Assembly (NCBI RefSeq): GCF_046044395.1
Contig: NZ_JBJUSG010000060.1
Location: 1 to 20,635 of the forward strand
Reading direction: 5' to 3'
DNA from: Magnetominusculus dajiuhuensis
GTDB taxonomy: Bacteria > Nitrospirota > Thermodesulfovibrionia > Thermodesulfovibrionales > Magnetobacteriaceae
DNA: 20,635 bases
A program made the translations under genes and the position numbers. Position 1 is the stretch's first letter. Every line of letters begins with the position of its first letter. This document shows positions 1 to 7,765 of this stretch, piece after piece. The notes under the pieces were generated by a model. The model had not been told where the DNA came from. It saw nothing but the letters and a program-made list of their open reading frames with translations, and made no database searches.

Positions 1-255
1 CTCTGACTATGCACACTCACAGGCGCACGATTCCGGACAAGCCGGAATGACGACCAGACAAGCCGGAATGACGACAAGACAAGCATGGTAGAGACAATTT
101 TTTTGTCGTAGAGACAATTTTTTGTCGCGGCGTGAGATTATCCTTATTAATAACTTTATGCCTGATTCTCTGTAATATTGACATTTTTTAATATTAAATA
201 TTTATTAAATCCAAGGATTTCTTTATACTCATTTGGTTGGATACCTCTGATACCC
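1..255. repeat. AT-rich intergenic region with composite hairpin repeats
   Basis: Gene-free stretch downstream of the first kinase gene. Bases 30-48 form the hairpin ATTCCGG-ACAAG-CCGGAAT. A partial second copy (GACAAGCCGGAATGACGAC) lies at 57-75. Bases 88-107 and 108-126 are a near-tandem pair, each with a GACAA...TTGTC inverted repeat around a T-run, followed by GCGGCGTGAG. The same block order occurs in reverse orientation at about 5152-5222. From 140 to 240 the DNA is AT-rich with a TTTAATA/TATTAAA palindrome and no supportable gene. Confidence 0.7.
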
Positions 256-3200
256 TCATATCTCTATCTTAAACTCCGCCCCGCCTTCGATATTTCTTAC
301 CGTAAGGCTCCAGCCCATGTTTGTTTCGATTATCGTCTTTGACATGTACAAGCCAATACCCGTGCCTACATTGGACGGTTTGGTTGTAAAGTGCGCGTCG
401 AAAACTTTGCCTATTATATCTTCAGGGATGCCGCCTCCGGTGTCGCTTATGGTGATTATCATTTTTCCCCCGTCGGCATGGGAAATATGAATATCAATAT
501 TGTCTTTCCCGGCAGACAGTTTTCCCCCGCGCCTTGACAGTATCGCGTCCCTCGAATTATTAATTATGTTTAAAATGACTTGCTTAAATTCGTTTGGATA
601 TCCTGTTACATCATTGAAGTCTCCTTCATCCGATGTTATGCTGATGAAAATACTGTCCTTCGCAAAATATGCCGAGAACATCCCGACCAGCTCCTCTATC
701 GCCTGTTTGATGTCAAACTGGACTTTCTCTTTGGATGGTAGTAAGAACTTGCGAAAATCACTGACCGTGCTCACCATGAATTCTACATGGTCAATTATTG
801 TTCTTTGTGATTTGTTTAAATAGTCGGCATCCAGTTCGCCATAGGCATATGCGTCTTTAAGGTCCTGAGCCGTTATCGCAATAACGTTCAGCGGCTGTTT
901 CCACTGGTGGGCTATCAGGCTTATCATCTCCCCCATTGACGCCATTTTTGACTGCTGCCTAAGGAGCTGCTCGCCTTCTTGTCTTTTGTTTGTTTCCTCT
1001 ATAACTTTTTCGCTGAGTTCCTCGTTAAACCTGCGGAGTTCGTCTTCCATACGCTTTCGTTCGGAGATATTGCGCGCGGCGGCAAATACCCCCACGACTT
1101 TGCCCGCTTCATCCTTATACACAGAGGCGTTATATAAAACGGGTGTGAGATTGCCGTTGCGGTGCCTGATGCTGAGTTCATAATCGCGCACCTCCCCATA
1201 GTCAAACACCCTTTTGTAACCCGCCTCAGCTTTGTCCGGTTCGGTAAAATAGCTAGAGAAACTGGTTCCTATTAGCTCGTCTCTCAGGTATCCTGTAACG
1301 TTCTCTGTGGCCGCGTTAACATCGCTTATCTTGCCGCCGTGTGTGATGGTCACCAGCGGGTCTAAGCTCGTCTCTATGAGATTTCTGGTATAAAGGCCGG
1401 CAGCCTTTACGGCGTCTGTGAGTCGTTTGTGTTGAATATTCTGCCACAACCAATCTATAAATATCGTTAACTGATTAACGTCAGTTTGAGTATATTCCCC
1501 ATCCTTGTTTCCTACGGCCGTTACCACGGCAATCCTGCCGCCGGCAAAGGTCGGCACTACCATCAGGCTTTTCAGAGGCATATGGCCTTGCGGATATCCG
1601 TGTTTATTTAATGTGGTCGTCTCGTAATTATTAACGATGATAGACCTTCTCTGGCGCACCGCCTCAGCCCACAGGCCGGAGTGTTCTATTTTAAAATGCA
1701 AATCTTCTTTATTAACGGCACACTCTTTCATTACATTTGTAGAGAACGCGCTGGTTGTGTACTCAGTCTCATCCTCATTGCCAAACGATATAAAACCAAT
1801 CGCGCTGCCTGTTAAATCAAGACTCCTTTCAAGAACAAAGGCCATAATTTCACTTACAGGTTTGTCCGTGAGCTGATGTAACTCAACCATGCTCTCAAGG
1901 CGTTTTTCGTTAACCCTCTTAAATTCCTCCATTTCCCTCTGCTTTGTAATATCTTCCACAATCGCGAGATGACAATCGGACGCTTCACCTTCTACCCATA
2001 GAGATACAACAACAATCCTTACCCATACAATAGAACCGTCTTTACGAATATATCTTTTTTCAGCGCTGAATTTATCAACGTCACCTTCCACAAGCCTTTT
2101 ACTGTTGGCAAGGCTGACTGCAAGGTCATCAGGATGCGTAATCTCTTGAAAGGTCAGCTTTGAGATTTCCTCCATCGAATATCCTGTGATGTTGCAAAAT
2201 GCCTGATTAACCGCAACAAACCGTCCGAATTGCGATTCAACATTCACTATGCCGACCGGAGACTGCTCGAAAATCGCCCTCAGCCGGATTTCAGACCGTT
2301 TCATTTGATACTCTAATTCCTTGAGTTCTGTAATGTCTTCGGCAGTGCCGATGATCATCTCAATCTTTTCATTGTCATAAATAGGCGAAATGCTGAAAAT
2401 GATAATTCTCTTTTCAGCGTCTTTACGTGTCAACCCGACTTCGTAATTTACCACCCTTTCCCCATCAACTGACGCCCTGATAAACTGTTTATTTACCTGC
2501 GGCAGAACATCGTTGTCGAACAACATTGAAAATGGATGCCCTATTAACTCATCCGCCGAATATCCGGTAATAGACGATACTTTGAAGTTGATTAATAAAA
2601 AATTTCCGGTCAAATCTATTGAATAAACGGCATTTGTGGTGTTATCTAAAACCTTCTGTAAAAAATCTTTTCTCCGAATCAGCTCAACATGATTCTCTCT
2701 TATCTCTCTGACCATTTTGTTGAAAGAGTACGCCAATTGTCCAAGCTCGTCTTTAGACCCTACCGTAACCACAGTATCAAGCCTTCCCTTTCCTACTTCA
2801 CAAGCGGCTTTTGTCAAAGCAAAGATTGGGCGTGTCTGCCATCTTATAATAATATTAGCAACGATTAACGCCGCCGTAAGGTAACACAGGATAAGGACAA
2901 TAACATAACGCAATTTAGTGTAATAAGGCGCAAGGACTTCGGAATAATCACGCTTAACGACTAAACCCCAGCCAGTGGCCGCGTCTATGGGTATATATCT
3001 GTACGCGGCCACCACCTTTGTGCCCTTATAGTCCGCGGCGATAACCGTACCTTCGTTGGCGTCTAACGCGCGCGCCATGATTACAGACTTGATCTTGTAC
3101 TGCAATGGAACAGGGTCTCGCCCGCCGGGAAGCTTATGTTTCAGATTTACAAACAACAGTCCATCGTTATTTGCCAGTACCGTCTCCGAAGTGTCTCCAC

Positions 3201-3837
3201 GTTGGGTGTTATATGCCAATGCCGCCATAAAATCCGACATGGTGGCGTTCATAATAACGATATAACGTGGCTGAGAATCCACATCAATAACATGGGATAC
3301 GTAAAGGTCAGTAGCGCCGTCTGTTGGATCAAAGGCAAAACAGATGTGATAACGGCGCGACTTCATTGCCCCTGTGAAGTAATCAACGGATGAGACGTCC
3401 CTCCCAATGTCTTTACTCCTTGTGGACGCTATTACTTTTCCGCTTTGGACATCGGCTACCTGAATATTATCGAAGATATTAAATGTCGTCCTGTAATCTT
3501 CCAGATATTGAATAAATTCATGATTTTCGGCAAGAGACTCGCCATTAGAAACATATGACTTTGTTAAACTACTCTTTACAAATGTTTCGATATTTGATGT
3601 AAATCTTAAAATCCTCCTGTTTATATTTTCCTTTCTGACATCGGCAATTTGGTTTACATTAGTAACAGCCTCATCAAATACCTTATGATAATCGCTTTCT
3701 ACATCGGTAAACGGCACTCCTGTTAAATCGGTAAATATAAAAAAAGAAACCACAACTATAGTAATGAGCAGGCTAATAAACAAAAACATCTTTGCCCTGA
3801 TGCTGTACGACTTTATTTCAAACGCCGGTTTTTTCAT
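256..3837 (-). CDS. Membrane sensor histidine kinase, dCache-HAMP-PAS-PAS-GAF-PAS-HisKA-HATPase
   Basis: Predicted inner-membrane sensor kinase of 1193 residues. Order: TM1 about 17-37; periplasmic double-Cache-like sensor about 40-308; TM2 about 311-331; HAMP about 332-385; PAS1 about 388-505; PAS2 about 514-632; GAF about 648-803; PAS3 about 814-928; coiled coil 929-965; HisKA with phospho-acceptor His977 in LIAHQWKQPL; HATPase with N-box Asn1090/Asn1094, G1 box DTGGGI (1132-1137) and G2 box GTGIGL (1158-1163). All catalytic boxes are present. There is no receiver domain and no response regulator nearby, so the output partner must be elsewhere. The ATG overlaps the stop of the upstream binding-protein gene by 4 bases (ATGA), implying translational coupling. 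It is a paralogue of the 816-residue kinase at 5315-7765 and lines up residue for residue to about 378, then carries two extra blocks (about 254 and 124 residues) made of PAS modules. The ligand is unknown. Confidence 0.93.
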   Translation of the reverse strand: MKKPAFEIKSYSIRAKMFLFISLLITIVVVSFFIFTDLTGVPFTDVESDYHKVFDEAVTNVNQIADVRKENINRRILRFTSNIETFVKSSLTKSYVSNGESLAENHEFIQYLEDYRTTFNIFDNIQVADVQSGKVIASTRSKDIGRDVSSVDYFTGAMKSRRYHICFAFDPTDGATDLYVSHVIDVDSQPRYIVIMNATMSDFMAALAYNTQRGDTSETVLANNDGLLFVNLKHKLPGGRDPVPLQYKIKSVIMARALDANEGTVIAADYKGTKVVAAYRYIPIDAATGWGLVVKRDYSEVLAPYYTKLRYVIVLILCYLTAALIVANIIIRWQTRPIFALTKAACEVGKGRLDTVVTVGSKDELGQLAYSFNKMVREIRENHVELIRRKDFLQKVLDNTTNAVYSIDLTGNFLLINFKVSSITGYSADELIGHPFSMLFDNDVLPQVNKQFIRASVDGERVVNYEVGLTRKDAEKRIIIFSISPIYDNEKIEMIIGTAEDITELKELEYQMKRSEIRLRAIFEQSPVGIVNVESQFGRFVAVNQAFCNITGYSMEEISKLTFQEITHPDDLAVSLANSKRLVEGDVDKFSAEKRYIRKDGSIVWVRIVVVSLWVEGEASDCHLAIVEDITKQREMEEFKRVNEKRLESMVELHQLTDKPVSEIMAFVLERSLDLTGSAIGFISFGNEDETEYTTSAFSTNVMKECAVNKEDLHFKIEHSGLWAEAVRQRRSIIVNNYETTTLNKHGYPQGHMPLKSLMVVPTFAGGRIAVVTAVGNKDGEYTQTDVNQLTIFIDWLWQNIQHKRLTDAVKAAGLYTRNLIETSLDPLVTITHGGKISDVNAATENVTGYLRDELIGTSFSSYFTEPDKAEAGYKRVFDYGEVRDYELSIRHRNGNLTPVLYNASVYKDEAGKVVGVFAAARNISERKRMEDELRRFNEELSEKVIEETNKRQEGEQLLRQQSKMASMGEMISLIAHQWKQPLNVIAITAQDLKDAYAYGELDADYLNKSQRTIIDHVEFMVSTVSDFRKFLLPSKEKVQFDIKQAIEELVGMFSAYFAKDSIFISITSDEGDFNDVTGYPNEFKQVILNIINNSRDAILSRRGGKLSAGKDNIDIHISHADGGKMIITISDTGGGIPEDIIGKVFDAHFTTKPSNVGTGIGLYMSKTIIETNMGWSLTVRNIEGGAEFKIEI

Positions 3838-4979
3838 CGGACAGCCTTCACATCGTAATGGAACTCATTAAGATTATATTTATCGGGCATATTATGGACG
3901 TCATAGATCAATTTCCTGTCAAAACTTCCGATTATTTTCTCAGTGCTCACGGAGGAATCAATCAGTCCATGACTCTTCAAAAACTCCAACGCCGAGGCAA
4001 TAGAACCGTCTCTTGTTAGGCTCGTTTGCGTAATAACCGGCACATCGGACTGCCACATCGTATCACTAGTCAATATAGCCTCAATCTGTTCTGGCGTTAT
4101 ATCAAAATTTTCTCCCGCAAGAGACTTAATATTCGCTTGTACCCATGTGGCGGCAAGGGATATATTTTCCTTGTTTGCCTTTAGCCATTTTATAGCCCGG
4201 ATCTCAGCGGCTATCACCTGCCGTACCGCTTCGGGGTGTTTTATATAAAACTCCTTAGAAAAATAGATATAGCCGGAGGTCATAGTCCTAAAGATAACAA
4301 CGCTGTCAAGGTAGTTTCGCAGGGTAAAGCTGACAGTTGAGCCTGTATCCGCAAACGCGAATATTTTGTTGTTCATCAGGGCGTCTTTCATTTTTATATG
4401 ATCAAGCGGCACAAGCGTAACGTCTTTTTCGGTCATCCCCGAATAGGATAAGGCCTTAAGAAGGGTGTAGTGTCCCACGGAGCCTGGTGCGTAACCGATA
4501 CGCTTACCTTTCAGTCTTTCTATAGGCATATGCCGCCTTGCGACTATGGACGTAAACGACTGCTGCATTATGGCGGGGATAATGAGGTCTTTTTTCGACG
4601 CGGCGGTAATAGCCGGCAGATTCCCTACGACTCCGGCTTGCAAATCATCGCTCAGAAAGAACTTGTTGATGTCCCTGCCATTGAAGAATGGATAAAAGAC
4701 AATTGTTATCCCTATTTCTTGCAGTTTACGCCGCAAGATTAAATCCCGGCTCATAACCGTAGTGAGCATACCAGAAGGCAGGTAAAGCGGCTGAACCCCG
4801 ATATTCAGATAATTGCCGGACTTTAAGAATTTATATTCGGAATAATAGGGCTTATCATCAGGCTTTGGTGCATTGGGTTGCTCCGCTGCACAGGCAACAT
4901 TCAACGGCAACGATGTTATAAGCGCCGCAACGGTAAGACAGGCAATATATTTGATGAGCTTAAAATCCAATATCTCCAC
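3834..4979 (-). CDS. Periplasmic substrate-binding protein (PhnD/SsuA-TauA-like), kinase partner
   Basis: Predicted exported binding protein of 381 residues. I place the start at GTG 4979: it follows GAGGG with a 6-base spacer and makes the N terminus align with the paralogue at 7762-8937. The longer frame opens at a TTG at 5021 and gives an implausible pre-signal extension. A signal peptide with a hydrophobic core (YIACLTVAALITSL) ends near ACA-AE, compatible with signal peptidase I; the Cys there is not in a convincing lipobox. The mature part has the type II binding-protein pattern: NIGVQPLYLPSG at the start, LKGKRIGYAPGSVGHYTLLK in the middle, then DVTLVPL. The C terminus (GSFDRKLIYDV...) is shared only with the paralogue here. 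No permease or ATPase gene lies nearby and the next gene is a sensor kinase overlapping by 4 bases. I infer it presents a ligand to that kinase rather than feeding a transporter. The ligand cannot be read from sequence. Confidence 0.85.
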   Translation of the reverse strand: MEILDFKLIKYIACLTVAALITSLPLNVACAAEQPNAPKPDDKPYYSEYKFLKSGNYLNIGVQPLYLPSGMLTTVMSRDLILRRKLQEIGITIVFYPFFNGRDINKFFLSDDLQAGVVGNLPAITAASKKDLIIPAIMQQSFTSIVARRHMPIERLKGKRIGYAPGSVGHYTLLKALSYSGMTEKDVTLVPLDHIKMKDALMNNKIFAFADTGSTVSFTLRNYLDSVVIFRTMTSGYIYFSKEFYIKHPEAVRQVIAAEIRAIKWLKANKENISLAATWVQANIKSLAGENFDITPEQIEAILTSDTMWQSDVPVITQTSLTRDGSIASALEFLKSHGLIDSSVSTEKIIGSFDRKLIYDVHNMPDKYNLNEFHYDVKAVR

Positions 4980-5021
4980 AGAAACGCCCTCTTTCCCGAA
5001 TGAAAGAACTGACCACTTCAA

Positions 5022-5055
5022 GTTTTAAGATGGAACCCGTTTTTAGATGGAACCC
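5022..5055 (-). repeat. 17-bp tandem direct repeat in the 5' leader
   Basis: Bases 5022-5038 and 5039-5055 are two consecutive 17-base units (plus strand GTTTTAAGATGGAACCC and GTTTTTAGATGGAACCC, one mismatch). They lie between the -10 hexamer and the GTG start of the binding-protein gene, so they would be in the mRNA leader. A single related copy (TTTCAGATGGAAAC) is in the leader of the second cassette near 8993-9006. Confidence 0.6.
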
Positions 5056-5064
5056 TTTGTCACA

Positions 5065-5098
5065 ATTATAGGGTAACATAAGTTACACATATTTGCAA
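5065..5098 (-). promoter_or_regulatory. Candidate promoter/operator of the first binding-protein/kinase operon
   Basis: On the minus strand a TATAAT hexamer (5070..5065) lies 86 bases before the GTG start. Immediately upstream is a perfect inverted repeat GTAAC-ATAA-GTTAC (5073-5086), and TTGCAA lies at 5093-5098. The 22-base gap from TTGCAA to TATAAT is too long for a good sigma-70 pair, so the promoter may need an activator or use a weaker -35. The CTTATGTTAC portion and the TTGYAA box recur at the same mutual distance before the second cassette (9023-9048). Binding is inferred, not shown. Confidence 0.5.
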
Positions 5099-5151
5099 TG
5101 AGCAAAAAACCCCGGTCAGGGCAAACGCGTTAGAGAAATACTATAGAAAAT

Positions 5152-5274
5152 TCCTCACGCCACGACAAAAAAATTGACTCCACCCTGCTTTTGCTTTGTC
5201 GTCATTCCGGCTTGTCCGGAATCTTATTTGGCTTCTGAATGCGTAGAGACAGATTCCAGACAAGCCGGAATGAC
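5152..5274. repeat. Composite intergenic repeat with two inverted hairpin units
   Basis: Bases 5152-5222 match, in reverse complement, the block seen at 29-137: the GTGAGG/GCGG-type end, the GACAAAAAAATTGAC palindrome, then the ATTCCGG...CCGGAAT hairpin at 5204-5222. A second hairpin unit, ATTCCAGACAAGCCGGAAT, is at 5253-5271 in the opposite orientation, so 5201-5224 and 5251-5274 form a larger inverted repeat with one mismatch. Located between the two cassettes. It could act as a transcription end signal for the second kinase gene or be a non-autonomous mobile repeat; neither is proven. No gene is visible between 5056 and 5314. Confidence 0.7.
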
Positions 5275-5314
5275 AGCCTAAGGGTAAATTCATTATTCCA
5301 TACCATTGCTCCCC

Positions 5315-7765
5315 TCATATCTCTATCTTAAACTCCGCACCACCTTCGATATTTCTTACCGTAAGACTCCAGCCCATGTTGGTTTCGATTATCGTCTTTG
5401 ACATATACAGGCCAATTCCCGTGCCTATGTTCGACGCTTTGGTTGTAAAGTGCGCGTCGAAAACCCTGCCTATTATATCTTCAGGGATGCCGCCTCCGGT
5501 GTCGCTTATGGTGATTATCATATTTCCCCCGTCGGCATGGGAAATATGAATATCAATATTGTCACGGTCGGCAGACAGTTTTCCCTCGCGCCTTGACAGT
5601 ATCGCGTCTCTGGCGTTATTGATTATGTTTAAAATAACCTGCTTAAACTCGTTCGGATAGCCTGTGGCGTTATATGAAAAACCCCCTTCATCCGATGTTA
5701 TGTTGATGACACAATTGTCTTTTACAAAATATGCCGAAAACAGCCCTACCAGCTCCTCTATCGCCTTTTTGACGTCAAACTGGACTTTCTCTTTGGATGG
5801 GCGTAAGAATTTGCGGAAATCATCTACCGTATTCACCATGAATTCTACATGTTTAACGATTGTTTCCTGAGTGTTGGTCAAATATTCGGCGTTCAGTTCG
5901 CCATAGGAATACGCGTCGTTCAGGTCCTGGGCTGTCACAGCGATGACGTTCAGCGGCTGTTTCCACTGGTGGGCTATCAGGCTTATCATCTCCCCCATCG
6001 CCGCCATTTTTGACTGCTGAGTGAGGAGCTGCTCACCGCGTTGCCTTTTTTGAGTTTCCTCTATAACTTTTTCCATGAGTTCATCGTTAAGGCGGCGCAG
6101 CTCATCTGTCAGGCGTTTGCGTTCAATATTCTGCCACAGTCCATCCATCAATATAGTTAACTGATTTACATCTGTTTGCGTATATTGCCCATCCTTATTT
6201 CCCACGGCAGTTACCAGGACGATCCTGTCACCGTCGAATGTAGGCACAAACAGCATATTTTTCAGAGGCACATGGCCTTGGGGATATCCTTTTTTATTTA
6301 ACGTGGTCGTTTCGTAACTGTTGACTATGACAGGCCCTCGCTGGCGCAACGCCTCACCCCACAGACCAAAGTGCTCTACTGAGAAACGCAAAACATCTTT
6401 TCTAACGACACACTCATTCATAACATTTTTTGAGAAAGCGCTCTTTGTGAACTCAGTCTCATCCTCATTGCCAAACGCTATAAAACCAATTGAGCTGTTC
6501 GCTAACTCAATACTCTTCTCAAGGACAAAGTCCATAATTTCACTCAACGGTTTATCTGAAAGTTGATTTATCTGAACCATGTACTCAAGGCGCTTTTCGT
6601 TGATCCTCCGGGTTTCCTCTAATTCCCTCAAGTCTTTGACCATGTTGTTGAAGGTGCGTGCCAATTGTCCAAGCTCGTCTTTAGTCTTCACCTCAACCAC
6701 GGTATCAAGCCTTCCCTTTCCTATTTCACAAGCGGCTTTTTTCAGGATTAAGATTGGGCCTGTCAGCCATCTTATAATAATATTCGTAACGATTAACGCC
6801 GCTACAATATAACAAAGGATCAGGACAATAACATAACGCAGTTTATGATAATAAGGGGCGAGGACATCGGAATAATCCCGCTTCACGACTAATGCCCAAC
6901 CTGCGTCGGCGTCTATGGGGATATATCTGTATGCCGCCAGCACCTTTGCCCCCCTGTAGTCATTGCCGACAATTGTCCCTTCGTTCGCTTTGAGCGCGTG
7001 TGCCATAATCGGAGCATCTACTCTGTACTGCAAAGGAACGGCCTTTGAGCCGTCTGGAAGTGGATGTTTAAGTTCTACAAGCAGCCGTCCATCGTTGTCG
7101 GCCAGAACAGTCTCTGTATTGTCCCCACGCTGAGAGTTAGAGTTTATTGCCGCGAAAATATCAGCCGCGCTGACATTCATAATAATGACATATCGCGGTT
7201 TAGAATCCACATTGATAACATGGGATATATAAAGGTCGGTATCGCCGTCCGCCCTATCAAAGGCAAAACAGATGTGATAACAGGGGGTCTTAATTGCCCC
7301 TGTTACGTAATATTCATAGGAAACATCCCTGCCAATGTCTATAGTCCTTGTGGCTGCGATTATCTTACCGCTTTCGATATCGGCCATCTGAATGTTGTCA
7401 AAGATGTTATATGTCCTGCGATAGTCTTCCAGATATTGAATAAATTCCTTATTCCCCGCAAGTGCCACATCGTCGGACACATACGACTTTGTTAAACTAC
7501 TGTCCACGAAGGTCTCAATGTTTGAGGTCAGGCTTAAAATCTTCTTGTTTATATTATCCTTTCTTGTGTCGGCAATCTGGTTTAAATTGGCAACAGCGCC
7601 ATCAAAATATTCCTCATAATCGCTTTCAATATCTGTAAACGGCACACCTGTTAAATCAGTAAATATAAAAAGAGAACCCATAACTACGAAAATGAGCAGA
7701 CTGATAAACAAGGACATCTTTGCCCTTATGCTGGACGACAGCGTATCAAGCAGAGATTTTCTCAT
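5315..7765 (-). CDS. Membrane sensor histidine kinase, dCache-HAMP-GAF-HisKA-HATPase
   Basis: Predicted inner-membrane sensor kinase of 816 residues. Order: TM1 about 17-37; periplasmic double-Cache-like region about 40-308 including the DIGRDVS segment; TM2 about 311-331; HAMP about 332-382; coiled linker; GAF about 395-548; coiled coil 549-587; HisKA with His599 in LIAHQWKQPL; HATPase with N-box Asn713/Asn717, DTGGGI (755-760) and GTGIGL (781-786). This is the compact version of the kinase at 256-3837, lacking all PAS modules. Its ATG overlaps the stop of the upstream binding-protein gene by 4 bases. No receiver domain and no adjacent response regulator are present. The kinase cores of the two proteins are nearly identical, so both may signal to the same regulator while sensing different inputs. 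That is an inference. Confidence 0.93.
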   Translation of the reverse strand: MRKSLLDTLSSSIRAKMSLFISLLIFVVMGSLFIFTDLTGVPFTDIESDYEEYFDGAVANLNQIADTRKDNINKKILSLTSNIETFVDSSLTKSYVSDDVALAGNKEFIQYLEDYRRTYNIFDNIQMADIESGKIIAATRTIDIGRDVSYEYYVTGAIKTPCYHICFAFDRADGDTDLYISHVINVDSKPRYVIIMNVSAADIFAAINSNSQRGDNTETVLADNDGRLLVELKHPLPDGSKAVPLQYRVDAPIMAHALKANEGTIVGNDYRGAKVLAAYRYIPIDADAGWALVVKRDYSDVLAPYYHKLRYVIVLILCYIVAALIVTNIIIRWLTGPILILKKAACEIGKGRLDTVVEVKTKDELGQLARTFNNMVKDLRELEETRRINEKRLEYMVQINQLSDKPLSEIMDFVLEKSIELANSSIGFIAFGNEDETEFTKSAFSKNVMNECVVRKDVLRFSVEHFGLWGEALRQRGPVIVNSYETTTLNKKGYPQGHVPLKNMLFVPTFDGDRIVLVTAVGNKDGQYTQTDVNQLTILMDGLWQNIERKRLTDELRRLNDELMEKVIEETQKRQRGEQLLTQQSKMAAMGEMISLIAHQWKQPLNVIAVTAQDLNDAYSYGELNAEYLTNTQETIVKHVEFMVNTVDDFRKFLRPSKEKVQFDVKKAIEELVGLFSAYFVKDNCVINITSDEGGFSYNATGYPNEFKQVILNIINNARDAILSRREGKLSADRDNIDIHISHADGGNMIITISDTGGGIPEDIIGRVFDAHFTTKASNIGTGIGLYMSKTIIETNMGWSLTVRNIEGGAEFKIEI

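Noticed and set aside
88..126. GACAA/TTGTC palindromes as intrinsic terminator of the first kinase gene
   Set aside because: The stems are only 5 bp, AT-rich and lie more than 120 bases after the stop. They match a dispersed repeat better.
7064..7495. 143-codon plus-strand reading frame
   Set aside because: Fully antisense to the sensor domain of the second kinase, with cysteine/histidine-rich odd composition and no ribosome site. It is a shadow of a well-supported gene.
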